Shown: positions 34,869 to 44,834, counted from the first letter of the stretch. The stretch is DNA of 64,000 bases from Paremcibacter congregatus (GCF_006385135.1 NZ_CP041025.1:1209501-1273500), one strand, 5' to 3'. Program-made: numbers and translations. Notes: generated from the sequence alone by a model not told the origin.

Positions 34869-36227
34869 TTACAGTATTTTGGTTTGTTTAAAATTGCGCT
34901 GGAAAATATCGCTATTTTGCTCCATGAGCGCCTTGGTGTGGTATAATACGCGCAGTTGGTGAATAAAGAAAGTTACAATCGCATAGATGCTGATCACTGC
35001 GAGTCCAAGGTAGATATAATCAAACAGAACAAAGGGCAGCAGCAGCCAGAGGGATATATTGCGCCCGCTGGCGATGATCTGGAATTTCCGGTCAAAGGCG
35101 GCGGCATTATACAGCGGGCAGGCGGCCATCCGCCGGAAGAATTCAACCTGAATCTGGTCGGCGAGGCGAAAGGCGATCAGGGTGAGCACCAGAATATAGG
35201 AAGCCATACCGGCAACAGGATACAATGCATAGGCTATCGCCAGATACCAGGTCCATTCCAGAGTGGCGTTGATCAGAGGCTTAAAGGCGTCAATTTTGGA
35301 AGTCCGCCTTTTCAAATGCGCAAGTTTCTGGTCGATCCCGGTCAGTATCCCGAAAGCAAACCCACAAATCAGGGCCGGCACAATATAACCGGCGGCGAAT
35401 AAATAGGTCACATATAGACCAAGGAGCCCGGCCAGACCATAGATGTGTAGTGGCAGGATCGGGGCTTTCGACAGCCATTTAGCGCCAAAATCTTCCAGGG
35501 GACGATAAAGAAAACGAGCGGCGGCGTCTTGTCCCACTCTGTGGGCGGCATGCAGCATGATATCGGTCGCTGTATCGCCGTCTTTTTGTTTCAGCAGAGG
35601 ATACCAGACCAGATCCACTTCGCGGCCTTCAGGGGCCTTATACAGCGGGCAATCGGTCACATTGACGATGGCGCAGTCGGCGGTGCGGGAAATGGCTTTC
35701 AAGGCATTGGGCAGACCTTCAAGGCTGTTAAGCTTGCGTACTGTGGCGCTCAGGGTCTGGCTGGACAGTTTGGCGATGGAGCCGAAAAAGCCTTCTATGT
35801 TCTCAAATTGCACGGGAATGCCGTGGGTTGTGCGTTCCTCGAGAAAACAGAGTGGCGGGATCAGCGCAACGGCGGTGGGCGCGGGGTGCTGGGCGACATG
35901 TTGGATAATGCGGTCATCCAGAAGCACGCCTTCTTCCAGAAGAAACCAGCAATTTCCGTCCATATTATGCTCAAGAAGCTTGAGAGGGGCGTCTTTGGTG
36001 CCGTGCACCAGTACCCGCTCCGGGCGCTGCCGGGTGTTTTCGATTTCCCGGGTGAATTCTTGGGCAAACCAGTCGGTTACCACATGCATTTCTTCAACCC
36101 CTGCAGCCTGCATCTGCATCATCTGACGGGCGAAGAGGCTCATGCCTCCGGCTTCAATCAGGTTTCGGGCCAAGGTGCTGACCGTTTCGGATTCCTGTCC
36201 GGTAATCAGAAGTGCTTTTCGTGCCAT
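34869..36227 (-). CDS. Nucleotidyltransferase-like protein with degenerate CDP-alcohol transferase domain
   Basis: This 452-residue protein has an N-terminal Rossmann-like half (about 1-230) resembling sugar/alditol nucleotidyltransferases, with AGGMSLFARQMMQMQAAGV near 26-44 but no classical GxGxR-x-P loop. The C-terminal half has five or six membrane helices. Its segment GIDQKLAHLKRRTSKIDAF occupies the position of a CDP-alcohol transferase motif but lacks the DG, AR and both late Asp residues. The architecture recalls fused inositol-1-phosphate cytidylyltransferase/phosphodiester synthases. The intact transferase next door may supply the missing activity. Confidence 0.65.
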   Translation of the reverse strand: MARKALLITGQESETVSTLARNLIEAGGMSLFARQMMQMQAAGVEEMHVVTDWFAQEFTREIENTRQRPERVLVHGTKDAPLKLLEHNMDGNCWFLLEEGVLLDDRIIQHVAQHPAPTAVALIPPLCFLEERTTHGIPVQFENIEGFFGSIAKLSSQTLSATVRKLNSLEGLPNALKAISRTADCAIVNVTDCPLYKAPEGREVDLVWYPLLKQKDGDTATDIMLHAAHRVGQDAAARFLYRPLEDFGAKWLSKAPILPLHIYGLAGLLGLYVTYLFAAGYIVPALICGFAFGILTGIDQKLAHLKRRTSKIDAFKPLINATLEWTWYLAIAYALYPVAGMASYILVLTLIAFRLADQIQVEFFRRMAACPLYNAAAFDRKFQIIASGRNISLWLLLPFVLFDYIYLGLAVISIYAIVTFFIHQLRVLYHTKALMEQNSDIFQRNFKQTKIL

Positions 36228-36378
36228 TACTACGGTTCCTAGATTTTCTATCCGGCATTTAAGGGGTTAGCCCCAAAAACTGATCTTGAATGAGTCATAA
36301 TCCAGATGGTGCGAAATTACAATATGACAGCCATATAAGGCGATAATCTGGCAGAATGATATTTTAACCTGTTGTTTA

Positions 36379-37800
36379 TCAGTCAAGAGGCAGTTGCCGG
36401 GCGATCTGCTTGATTAAAACCCAGGCCTGTTCCAGGTGTCGCGGCTGGGTCGCCTCGGCGCCACTGACCAAACGTATGGCGTAGGCATCCATGATCCGGG
36501 TTTGGGTGAGATACAGTTTTCCGGTATCATTGATGGCTTCAAACAATGTCTCGTTTAAGGCATCAAGTTGCTGTTCCGGGTAACCTTCCGGGTGATAACG
36601 GAAACAGAAAAGCGCCAGCGGGTTGGGGGCCAGAAGTTCAAAGTCAGGCTCTGCGGCCACTTGTGCGGCCAGCGCTTGGGTCATGGCAATATGGCGGCGA
36701 ATATGATCCTGCAAGCCCTCAATGCCGTAGGACCGGATGACAAACCAAAGCTTGAGCGCGCGGAAACGGCGGCCCAGCTGCGGCCCCCAGTCGCGATAAT
36801 TATTCACCTGATCGCCTTCACGAGTCTTGAGATATTCCGGCAGAATTTCGAAGGTGCGGATCAACGCGCCTTTGTCACGCACAAAAAAGGCGGAACAGTC
36901 AAACTGGGCCAGCAACCATTTATGGGGGTTGAAGACAAAGCTGTCGGCATTTTCGATGCCTGTGATCATCCAGCGAAATTCCGGCAGCACCAGCGCACTA
37001 CCGGCCCAGGCGGCATCCACATGCAGCCAGACATTATATTTTTTGCAGATTTTGCCGATCTCGGCCAGGGGGTCAATGGACGACAGACTGGTGCTGCCGA
37101 GAGTGGCGACGACACAGGTCGGGGTATGTCCGGCTTCCAGATCGGCGAGAATTGCTTTTTCCAGTTCCGCCGGGATCAGGGCGAAATTCTCATCCACCGG
37201 TATTTTACGCAGATTGTCAGAGCCGAGCCCCGCCATGCGAATGCCCTTGTCCGTCGACGAATGCACTTCGGCAGACGCATAGCAACAATGACGTCCGGCG
37301 TCGGCAAGCCCTGTATGATTGGTCCTGAAATTATTCACCCGTTCCCGGGCGGTTAGAAAGGCGACAAACATGGAGGTCGAAGCAGTGTCCTGTATCACGC
37401 CGTGAAAATTCTGTGGCAGACCAATCATGTCGCGCAACCAGTCCATCACCCGTTCTTCCAGCTCGGTGGCGGCAGGGGACGTTTGCCAGCTCATGCATTG
37501 TGCGGCCACGGTTGACGTCAGCATTTCCGCGAGAATGGAAGGCGGACTGGCGTTGGCCGGGAAATAGGCCATGAAATTTGGATGTTGCCAGTGGGTCATG
37601 CCGGGCATGATGATATCCTGAAAATCCTGAAAAATATGGTCCATGGCTTCAGGTTTCTCAGGCGCTTTCTCTGGCAGTTGGGCAAGAATTTCACCCGGCC
37701 GTGTCTTTGGTTTGACGGGCCGTTGCTCAATATGTTCCATATAATCCGCCATCCAGTCGACGAAATGATGCGCTGTTTCTCGAAAATTCCTTAAATCCAT
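36379..37800 (-). CDS. PLP-dependent aromatic-L-amino-acid decarboxylase-family protein
   Basis: This 473-residue group II decarboxylase has HVDAAWAGSA near residue 261 (PLP-binding Asp) and NPHKWLLAQFDC, with the Schiff-base Lys at 294. The N-terminal FVDWMADYMEHIEQRPVKP and MTHWQHPNFMAYFPAN are typical of tyrosine, tryptophan or DOPA decarboxylases. It releases CO2 to form an aromatic amine such as tyramine or tryptamine. It is divergent from the M1 aminopeptidase gene across a 218-bp gap. No amine transporter or oxidase gene is adjacent. Confidence 0.93.
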   Translation of the reverse strand: MDLRNFRETAHHFVDWMADYMEHIEQRPVKPKTRPGEILAQLPEKAPEKPEAMDHIFQDFQDIIMPGMTHWQHPNFMAYFPANASPPSILAEMLTSTVAAQCMSWQTSPAATELEERVMDWLRDMIGLPQNFHGVIQDTASTSMFVAFLTARERVNNFRTNHTGLADAGRHCCYASAEVHSSTDKGIRMAGLGSDNLRKIPVDENFALIPAELEKAILADLEAGHTPTCVVATLGSTSLSSIDPLAEIGKICKKYNVWLHVDAAWAGSALVLPEFRWMITGIENADSFVFNPHKWLLAQFDCSAFFVRDKGALIRTFEILPEYLKTREGDQVNNYRDWGPQLGRRFRALKLWFVIRSYGIEGLQDHIRRHIAMTQALAAQVAAEPDFELLAPNPLALFCFRYHPEGYPEQQLDALNETLFEAINDTGKLYLTQTRIMDAYAIRLVSGAEATQPRHLEQAWVLIKQIARQLPLD

Positions 37801-37867
37801 GAAGCATGTCCTGTTGCTGGTCGTATGTCCTGTGCCGGTCTTTAATATCCCGTAGAAGGCCTTATCA

Positions 37868-37879
37868 ATAACATGTTAT
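37868..37879. promoter_or_regulatory. Perfect 12-bp palindrome between decarboxylase and aminopeptidase genes
   Basis: ATAACATGTTAT at 37868-37879 is a perfect dyad in an AT-rich divergent intergenic region. Two further ATGTTA elements follow within 35 bp. It may be an operator for the decarboxylase gene. Confidence 0.4.
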
Positions 37880-38018
37880 ATTATTTGAAGCCATAATGTT
37901 ATTAGATGTTAGAATCAGAAAATAATTTGAATAATCATCAGAGTCTAGTAGGTTACTTGTGGGTGTAGGGGTATGCGGTAAGCATACCGTAAAGGAAATC
38001 ACAATAGGGATAATAAAC

Positions 38019-40757
38019 GTGTTAAAAATTCAATCAAAATTCACAGCATATATGACGGTCTTATTGACTGTTCTAATGTTGTCGGGTTGCGGGTCGGAAG
38101 AGCAGAAAGCCTCAATCCAGGTGGAGGCAAGCTACCCAACGGCCATACCAAAAGGTCAATTGCCGACGGCGATTCGACCCACTCACTATACGCTCGACCT
38201 GCAGATCGTTCCTGCTGACGCCGATTTTGGTGGCGAAGTGGCGATCGACCTGATGTTCGATGTTGCGTCTGACTTTATGTGGATGCACGGGCAGGACATG
38301 ACGGTCAGCTCCGCAAATTTGACCTTGGCTGACGGTAAAGTTGTGCCGGTCACCTATGAACAGGTTGACCCAACAGGTATCGTCAAGCTGACCTTTGCCG
38401 AAAAGGCTCCCCGTGGTAAGGCGCAATTGAATATCGCCTACCGTGGTAAGGTCAGTGACGCCTTGCAGGGCATCTATCGGGTGAAAGATGGCGACCACAG
38501 TTATACCTATACCCAGTTTGAAGCCATTGATGCGCGTCGGGCCTTTCCGGGTTTTGATGAGCCGGGCTTTAAAGTTCCCTTTGATGTCAGCGTCTCTGTG
38601 CCGACCGACATGGAAGCGATCGGCAACGCGCCGGAAATCTCCCGCGCTGATCTGGGCAATGGGTTCACCAAAATGACGTTTGCGACCACGAAACCTTTGC
38701 CTACCTATTTGGTGGCTTTTGCCGCCGGTCCTTTTGACGTGGTTGAATGGGCGGATATGCCAACGACAGCGGTCCGGGATAGGGCTGTTCCCTTACGTGG
38801 CATCGCCACAAAGGGTAAGGGCGAGAAACTGACCTATGCCCTGGACAACAGTCGCAAGATTGTCGAGGCGCTGGAAGATTATTTCCAGATCCCCTATCCT
38901 TATGCAAAACTTGACATCCTCGCGGTGCCGGACTTTGCGTATGGCGCCATGGAGAATGCCGGGGCGATTACCTATCGTGAACAACTGCTTCTGCTGGATG
39001 ACAATAGCTCGCTCGGTCAGAAGAAATCCTACATGAGCGTCCATGCCCATGAACTGGCCCATCAATGGTTCGGCAATCTCGTGACACCAGTATGGTGGAA
39101 TGACATCTGGCTGAACGAAGCCTTTGCCACCTGGATGTCCAATGCGGCGCTGGATAATATTATGCCGGAACATAAATTCCGCCAGAATATGTTGCGCGGC
39201 TCCCTTGGGGCCATGGGCGGTGACGGCCTGGTGAGTGCTCGACAAATTCGCCAGCCGATTGAAAGCAATGACGATATTGTCACCGCTTTTGACGGCATTA
39301 CTTATCAAAAAGGTGGTGGTGTCCTGACCATGATTGAAGCTTTCATGGGCAAGGAACAGTTCAAGGCCGGCATTAACAACTATATGAAGCGTTTTGCCTT
39401 CAAGAACGCCACCTCCAACGACTTTATCACCGCCATTGGCGAGAAGTCGGATAATGTGCCAATGGAAAAAATCCGTGAAGCCTTTAACAGCTTCCTGGAG
39501 CAGCCTGGTATCCCTTATCTGGATGTGAAAACGGCTACGCAGGACGGCAAGACCGTTGTCACTATGACACAATCCCGTTATTTGCCTCTGGGATCAGAAG
39601 GCTCCACGGACAAGACCTGGATCATCCCGGTTTGTGTGGGCTATGGTATGAATGGCGAAGAACATAAATACTGTACGGTTCTGGAAAGTAAGGAAAGCAG
39701 TTTCACTCTGCCGGAAACCGGTGAGCTTGATTATCTGCTGCCAAATCTGAACGGCACCGGATATTACCGTTACGCGCTGGGTGCGGAAGGCTGGTCTCAG
39801 CTTTTCGGAAATCAGAGCAGATTGTCGGAAAACAGCATGCTGTCTCTGACCGACAGTTTTGCCGCCGCCATGGGCGCAGGCAAGATGGACTTTGCCGACT
39901 TTGTCAAGGTCGCCCCCACCATGGTGGCGTCTGAATCTTACCGCGTTGCGACATCACCGATGTCTGATTTAAGCTTTATGTATTATAAAGTGGCGCGGGA
40001 CGAGGCGGAGAAAGCCAAGATTTCTGCTCTGTCACGCAAGCTTTACAAAAGCAAGCTTGAAAAAATCGGTTTCGACGCCAAAGCCGATGAAGAAGGTGAA
40101 GTGATCAATCTGCGCGGCCCTCTGGTGGGACATCTGGCCTTTACAGGTCAGGATGCGACCGTTCGGGCGAAACTGGTCGATATGGCGAAAGCCTATGTCG
40201 GCTATGGCACAGATGGTCAGATCCACGAGGATAAGGTGGATAGTAACCTGATCTCTCGGGCGCTGATTGTCGCCGTGGAGGATCTTGGACCTGAGTTTGG
40301 CCGTAATGTGTTGCAGCATTATTTGGCATCCACTGATGGCACCGCCCGGGGGCGTTTGTTGCGGGCCGTAGCCTCGACCAACGATGCGGCGCTCGGTGCT
40401 GAAGTCCTTGAATTGGTGCTGTCTGAGAAGATGCGCGCCAATGAAGTGGGGAGAGCACTCTACACCCTGATGTATGATGATGACCAACGTGACGCGGCCT
40501 GGGCCTGGTTCCAGGACAATTTTGAAGCTGTTAAAGCCCGTATTCCTGGCTTTACCCAAGCAGCCATTGCCGGCCTCGCCGGGGATTATTGTACGCTTGA
40601 GAAGCGCGATGAGGTGAAAGCCTTTTTCGAGCCGCGTGTGGCCAGTATCGCCGGCGGCGCCCGGTCACTGGCGCAGACCTTGGAAGGCATTGAGCTCTGT
40701 GCCGCCAAGGTGGCGTTTCATCAGGACAAGCTGACAAAGTTCCTCAGCGCTCAATAA
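38019..40757 (+). CDS. M1-family metallo-aminopeptidase, lipoprotein
   Basis: This 912-residue zinc aminopeptidase has GAMENAG near residue 313, HELAHQWFGNLVTP near 345 (HExxH) and the third zinc ligand Glu in NEAFATWM about 20 residues later. A C-terminal ERAP1-like helical domain follows. GTG 38019 follows AATAGGGAT and yields a lipoprotein signal with LSGC (Cys near residue 26); the frame is open from 37959. Membrane anchoring suggests periplasmic peptide trimming. It is the largest gene in this region and ends in a bidirectional terminator. Confidence 0.93.
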   Translation: MLKIQSKFTAYMTVLLTVLMLSGCGSEEQKASIQVEASYPTAIPKGQLPTAIRPTHYTLDLQIVPADADFGGEVAIDLMFDVASDFMWMHGQDMTVSSANLTLADGKVVPVTYEQVDPTGIVKLTFAEKAPRGKAQLNIAYRGKVSDALQGIYRVKDGDHSYTYTQFEAIDARRAFPGFDEPGFKVPFDVSVSVPTDMEAIGNAPEISRADLGNGFTKMTFATTKPLPTYLVAFAAGPFDVVEWADMPTTAVRDRAVPLRGIATKGKGEKLTYALDNSRKIVEALEDYFQIPYPYAKLDILAVPDFAYGAMENAGAITYREQLLLLDDNSSLGQKKSYMSVHAHELAHQWFGNLVTPVWWNDIWLNEAFATWMSNAALDNIMPEHKFRQNMLRGSLGAMGGDGLVSARQIRQPIESNDDIVTAFDGITYQKGGGVLTMIEAFMGKEQFKAGINNYMKRFAFKNATSNDFITAIGEKSDNVPMEKIREAFNSFLEQPGIPYLDVKTATQDGKTVVTMTQSRYLPLGSEGSTDKTWIIPVCVGYGMNGEEHKYCTVLESKESSFTLPETGELDYLLPNLNGTGYYRYALGAEGWSQLFGNQSRLSENSMLSLTDSFAAAMGAGKMDFADFVKVAPTMVASESYRVATSPMSDLSFMYYKVARDEAEKAKISALSRKLYKSKLEKIGFDAKADEEGEVINLRGPLVGHLAFTGQDATVRAKLVDMAKAYVGYGTDGQIHEDKVDSNLISRALIVAVEDLGPEFGRNVLQHYLASTDGTARGRLLRAVASTNDAALGAEVLELVLSEKMRANEVGRALYTLMYDDDQRDAAWAWFQDNFEAVKARIPGFTQAAIAGLAGDYCTLEKRDEVKAFFEPRVASIAGGARSLAQTLEGIELCAAKVAFHQDKLTKFLSAQ

Positions 40758-40775
40758 TCGCGCAGGACAGAATGC

Positions 40776-40805
40776 AAAAAGGCGGTCTTCGGATCGCCTT
40801 TTTTT
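40776..40805. terminator. Bidirectional rho-independent terminator with TTCG loop
   Basis: A hairpin with stem GGCGGTC/GATCGCC and TTCG loop is flanked by five A residues on the left and seven T residues on the right. It can terminate both the aminopeptidase gene and the convergent TPR gene. Confidence 0.9.
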
Positions 40806-40812
40806 GTGCCTG

Positions 40813-42441
40813 TCAGGAGAGGTGGGCTTGTTTAAGTCCGTCGAGATACTTGATTAAATCTGCTTCGCGCTGGAACCATTTACGGCATTCCTTCTCCGCA
40901 TTCTGAACGAAGTCCGGATAGAGCCTTAACACATTATCGTGGGCGCGGGCGGCGTCTTCTGTCTGGCCGAGCTTGGCATATAGAATAGCCTGCAGGGCGT
41001 GGGGCCAGAACCAGTCCGGAGTTTCGATAAACCGCACCTGATCCATGGCCTGGGCATATTCACCGCGAATGAAATGGTCATGGCACAGGGCGAAGCGACA
41101 CCAGCCGGGATGTTGCGGATTCAGATCCATGGCTTTGCGCACCAGAGACAGGCCCTGATCCAGTTTGCCGAGCAGGCAGAGGTAAACGCCACTGTCGGCC
41201 AGGATGGCCGGGCTGTTGGGCGCGATGCTGAGGCCGAGACGGATATTATCCTCGAATTGTTCAATATTCCCCTTGTGGAAGTTGATGATTGTCATGGCGT
41301 ACCAGGCGATGGAATATTTGGCGCTCAGACTGATGGATTTCTCGGCATATTGCTGGGCCAGATCCAAAGGGTTGCTTTCTCTCACATTAAAGCTGAAGCG
41401 ATATTCATCCAGCGTGAGAAAGGCCAGTCCCGCCCAGGCGTCCGGGTAATTAGGGTCAATCTTGACCGCCTTTTCCAGGCTGTCGCGGGCTTTAAGGTGG
41501 GCCTTCGGGGACAGTTCGAACAGATAGTCATGCAGCAGCAGCATGCTCTCATAAGCTTCCATATATTCGGTGCCGCTACGTTTCATATCGACGGCGCTGG
41601 TGCGCATGACGGCGCCGTAAGTATCGCCAATGGTGGCGGCCACATGAGTGGCGATCTCATCCTGTACATCTATGAGGTTGTTAGGGGTCAGCTTGCGGTC
41701 ATAATTTTCAGACCAGACCACGGCGGCGTTGGTGGCGTTAAGCAACTGGGCGGAAACCCGAAGCAGATCACCGGCGCGGCGGATGCTGCCTTCGAGGACA
41801 TAGTGGGCTTCCAGTTCCGCGCTCAACCGCCGGATATCGACAGCCTGCCCCTTATATTGGGCGGTGGTGCGGCGGGAAAGGACATAAAGCGACGGGCTCA
41901 TGGACAGGTGGTTGATCAATTCTTCTGTGATGCCGTCGCAGAAAATTTCCTGATCGGCGTCGCCACTCAGATTTTCGAAGGGCAAAACAGCGATGGCGGG
42001 ACCGGTGGCCGGGGCGGCGGCGGCGGTGAACACAGGGTCGGCGGACGGGTTTTTGATTTTTTTCTCGGCCCAGCTGGTGGTGGGCATATAGGTACCCTTG
42101 GGCAGGTTGATCACGATTGGATCATCGGATCCGGCTTCCTGATAATAATTGCTGATCAGACGTCTGAGACGACCGGCCTCTACCCGCACGATGGCGTCAG
42201 TCTGAGGGTCAAAGTCCGGCGCCTTGTCGAATACCTCGAGGCCAAGACTGTAGCCTTTCAGGAGATTCCCTCGTCCGGCCAGGGTTTCCTCGACCACATA
42301 GCGCAGAAAACGGATCAGGCGGTTTTTATTGTGAAAAACCTCACTGCCGATAATACGGTCCAGTTGCGCGGTCACCTCGGCGGGTGAAATCGGGTTGGTC
42401 GTGGGCATAAACGGGACTACATGATTTACGGTTGCGTCCAT
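40813..42441 (-). CDS. TolB-like/TPR protein with N-terminal winged-helix-like domain
   Basis: This 542-residue protein begins with a domain containing NRLIRFLRYVVEETLAGRG and VRVEAGRLRRLISNYYQ (about 20-110), common in putative regulators and adenylate-cyclase-like proteins. A TolB/FlgO-like segment AIAVLPFENLSGDADQEIFC at about 150-250 follows, then six or more tetratricopeptide repeats to the C-terminus. No signal or catalytic site is seen. Such proteins probably act in protein-protein signalling. It ends 8 nt from the bidirectional terminator. It may be transcribed with the upstream acyl-CoA dehydrogenase gene (39-bp gap). Confidence 0.7.
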   Translation of the reverse strand: MDATVNHVVPFMPTTNPISPAEVTAQLDRIIGSEVFHNKNRLIRFLRYVVEETLAGRGNLLKGYSLGLEVFDKAPDFDPQTDAIVRVEAGRLRRLISNYYQEAGSDDPIVINLPKGTYMPTTSWAEKKIKNPSADPVFTAAAAPATGPAIAVLPFENLSGDADQEIFCDGITEELINHLSMSPSLYVLSRRTTAQYKGQAVDIRRLSAELEAHYVLEGSIRRAGDLLRVSAQLLNATNAAVVWSENYDRKLTPNNLIDVQDEIATHVAATIGDTYGAVMRTSAVDMKRSGTEYMEAYESMLLLHDYLFELSPKAHLKARDSLEKAVKIDPNYPDAWAGLAFLTLDEYRFSFNVRESNPLDLAQQYAEKSISLSAKYSIAWYAMTIINFHKGNIEQFEDNIRLGLSIAPNSPAILADSGVYLCLLGKLDQGLSLVRKAMDLNPQHPGWCRFALCHDHFIRGEYAQAMDQVRFIETPDWFWPHALQAILYAKLGQTEDAARAHDNVLRLYPDFVQNAEKECRKWFQREADLIKYLDGLKQAHLS

Positions 42442-42480
42442 TATAGAAGCAATTATGGTAAAAGTTAAAGGCCCGTTCGA

Positions 42481-43617
42481 TTATTTTTCTATCATGGATC
42501 GATTGATGATCATGCGCTGAATATCCGAGGTGCCCTCATAAATCTGGCAGACCCGGACATCGCGGTAAATTCGCTCAATGGGAAAGTCTTTCAGATAGCC
42601 GTAGCCGCCGAGAGTCTGTAGCGCGGCGGAGCAGACTTCTTCCGCCGTCTCGGACGCGAAAAGCTTCGCCATACAGGCCTCGGTGAGGCAGGGTTTGCCC
42701 TGATCCTTCAGGCTGGCGGCATTGAGCACCAGCAGCTGCGCCGCTTCCAGTTTGGTCGCCATATCCGCCAGGCGAAACCCGACGGCCTGATGCTGGATAA
42801 TGGTCTTGCCGAAAGACGTGCGCTCATTGGCATAGGTGATGGCGTGGTTCAGCGCCGCCCGCGCCATGCCGACACTTTGCGCGGCAATGCCGATGCGGCC
42901 GGTCTCAAGATTGGCGAGCGCCACCCGGTAGCCGTTATTTTCTTCGCCGAGCAGCATGTCTTTACTGACTGCCATATCCTCAAACACCAGCGTGCAGGTG
43001 TCCGACGACTTCTGGCCCAGTTTTTCCTCGACGGAGGCCACGGTGAAGCCGGGCAGGTCGGTGGGCACGAGAAAGGCCGAGATACCCTTCTTGCCCTTGT
43101 CCGGATCGGTGACGGCGAAGATGAGCGCCGCCCCGCCGATCTTGCCAGAGGTGATGAACAGCTTCGTGCCGTTGATCACCCAGCCGTCGTCAGTTTTCCG
43201 CGCCCGGCATTTCAGCATGCTGGCGTCTGATCCGGCCTGGGGTTCGGTGAGGCAGAAGGCGCCGATCATTTCCCCGCGGGCCAGAGGCTTGAGGAATTTT
43301 TCCTTCTGGGCGTCGCTGCCTTCTTTGAGAATAGCGGCACAAACGGGGGCGTTATTGACGCTCATGATGGTGCTGACGCCGCCGTCGCCACCGGCAATTT
43401 CCATCAAGGCGAGAGCGTATGAAACATAGTCGGTTTCGGCCCCGCCCCACTGTTCGGGGATGGTCATGCCCATCAGACCCAGTTGCCCCATCTGATGCAG
43501 GACGTCCATCGGCAGATTACCGTTTTTGTCCCATTCCGCTGCCCGGGGGGCCAGTTCTTTCTGGGCGAAATCCCGGGCCATATCCCGGATCATTTCCTGT
43601 TCTTCTGTCAGCATCAT
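42481..43617 (-). CDS. Acyl-CoA dehydrogenase
   Basis: This 378-residue FAD enzyme oxidises acyl-CoA to enoyl-CoA. It has MIGAFCLTEPQAGSDASML near residue 120-140, the substrate/flavin segment WVINGTKLFITSGKIGGA, and a C-terminal helix LQTLGGYGYLKDFPIERIYR with the catalytic Glu typically in YEGTSDIQRM (near residue 365). It is of the short/medium or branched-chain type. ATG 43617 starts a normal-length protein; the open frame to 43686 includes thiolase sequence. A nine-C run lies between its ribosome-site-like AAGGG and the ATG. It is paired with a thiolase gene upstream. Confidence 0.92.
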   Translation of the reverse strand: MMLTEEQEMIRDMARDFAQKELAPRAAEWDKNGNLPMDVLHQMGQLGLMGMTIPEQWGGAETDYVSYALALMEIAGGDGGVSTIMSVNNAPVCAAILKEGSDAQKEKFLKPLARGEMIGAFCLTEPQAGSDASMLKCRARKTDDGWVINGTKLFITSGKIGGAALIFAVTDPDKGKKGISAFLVPTDLPGFTVASVEEKLGQKSSDTCTLVFEDMAVSKDMLLGEENNGYRVALANLETGRIGIAAQSVGMARAALNHAITYANERTSFGKTIIQHQAVGFRLADMATKLEAAQLLVLNAASLKDQGKPCLTEACMAKLFASETAEEVCSAALQTLGGYGYLKDFPIERIYRDVRVCQIYEGTSDIQRMIINRSMIEK

Positions 43618-43637
43618 CGTGGGGGGGGGCCCTTCGG

Positions 43638-44834
43638 TTACATTAATTCCACAGCCATGGCGGTTGCTTCGCCGCCACCGATGCACAAGGTCGCCATGCC
43701 GCGTTTTTTGCCATAAGTCTGCAGGGCGGCGATCAGGGTCACCAATATACGCGCGCCGGACGCGCCGATCGGATGGCCGAGGGCGCAGGCCCCGCCGTGG
43801 ACATTGACCTTGGCGTGATCAAGCCCGAGATCGCGCATGGCGGCCATGGTGACGACAGCAAAGGCTTCGTTGATTTCATAAAGGTCCACATCCGCGTCGG
43901 TCCAGCCGGTCTTTTCATAGAGTTTCTTCAAGGCGCCGATCGGGGCGGTGGAAAACCATTCCGGGGCCTGGGCGTGGGTGCTGTGACCGACGATTTTCGC
44001 CACCGGGGTGAGGCCGCGTTTTTCAGCCTGAGATTGTTTCATCATCACCAGCGCCGCCGCGCCGTCGGAGATGGAGCTGGCGTTGGCGGCGGTTACGGTG
44101 CCGTCTTTGGCAAACGCCGGGCGCAGGGTGGGAATTTTGTCGGTCCGGGCCTTGCCGGGTTGCTCATCGGTATCGATCACGGTGTCGCCCTTGCGAGAGG
44201 TTACGGTGACAGGAGAAATTTCAGACTTGAAATGGCCACCGTTGATGGCGGCATTGGCGCGTTCGAGAGAGGAGATGGCATAGGCGTCCTGCTCTTCCCG
44301 GGTGAATTGATAATGTTGGGCGGTCTGTTCGGCGAAAACCCCCATCAGCTTGCCCTTGTCATAGGCGTCTTCCAGGCCGTCGAGGAACATACTGTCTTTG
44401 ACGTCCGTATGGCCGAGCCGCGCGCCACCACGCATCTTGGCGAGCAGGTAAGGTGCATTGGTCATGCTTTCCATGCCGCCGGCAATCATCACGTCGGCAG
44501 AGCCCGCCATCAGGCTGTCATGGGCCATCATTGCCGCCTGCATGCCGGACCCGCACATCTTGTTGACGGTCGTGCAGCCGACGGATTGCGGCAGGCCTGC
44601 GCCGAGGATCGCCTGACGCGCCGGAGCCTGGCCCTGACCCGCCGGCAACACACAGCCCATAACGGCCTCATCAATATCATCAGGTGAAAGTCCGGATTGC
44701 GTGAGCGCGCCCTTGACGGCAACCGCGCCAAGTTCGGATGCCGTGAGCGGCGTGAAGTCACCCTGAAAACCGCCCATAGGGGTGCGGGACAGGCCAACAA
44801 TGACGATCGGATCTTGGTTTTGGGCAGCGGACAT
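43638..44834 (-). CDS. Acetyl-CoA C-acyltransferase (thiolase)
   Basis: This 398-residue thiolase has the nucleophilic Cys in [14 protein letters not shown] near residue 92, His in [20 protein letters not shown] near 350, and second Cys in [14 protein letters not shown] near 383. Length and the N-terminal [18 protein letters not shown] fit biosynthetic/degradative thiolases. With the acyl-CoA dehydrogenase gene 20 bp downstream it probably belongs to fatty or branched-chain acyl-CoA breakdown. A divergent TetR gene starts nearby. Confidence 0.93.
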   Translation of the reverse strand: MSAAQNQDPIVIVGLSRTPMGGFQGDFTPLTASELGAVAVKGALTQSGLSPDDIDEAVMGCVLPAGQGQAPARQAILGAGLPQSVGCTTVNKMCGSGMQAAMMAHDSLMAGSADVMIAGGMESMTNAPYLLAKMRGGARLGHTDVKDSMFLDGLEDAYDKGKLMGVFAEQTAQHYQFTREEQDAYAISSLERANAAINGGHFKSEISPVTVTSRKGDTVIDTDEQPGKARTDKIPTLRPAFAKDGTVTAANASSISDGAAALVMMKQSQAEKRGLTPVAKIVGHSTHAQAPEWFSTAPIGALKKLYEKTGWTDADVDLYEINEAFAVVTMAAMRDLGLDHAKVNVHGGACALGHPIGASGARILVTLIAALQTYGKKRGMATLCIGGGEATAMAVELM

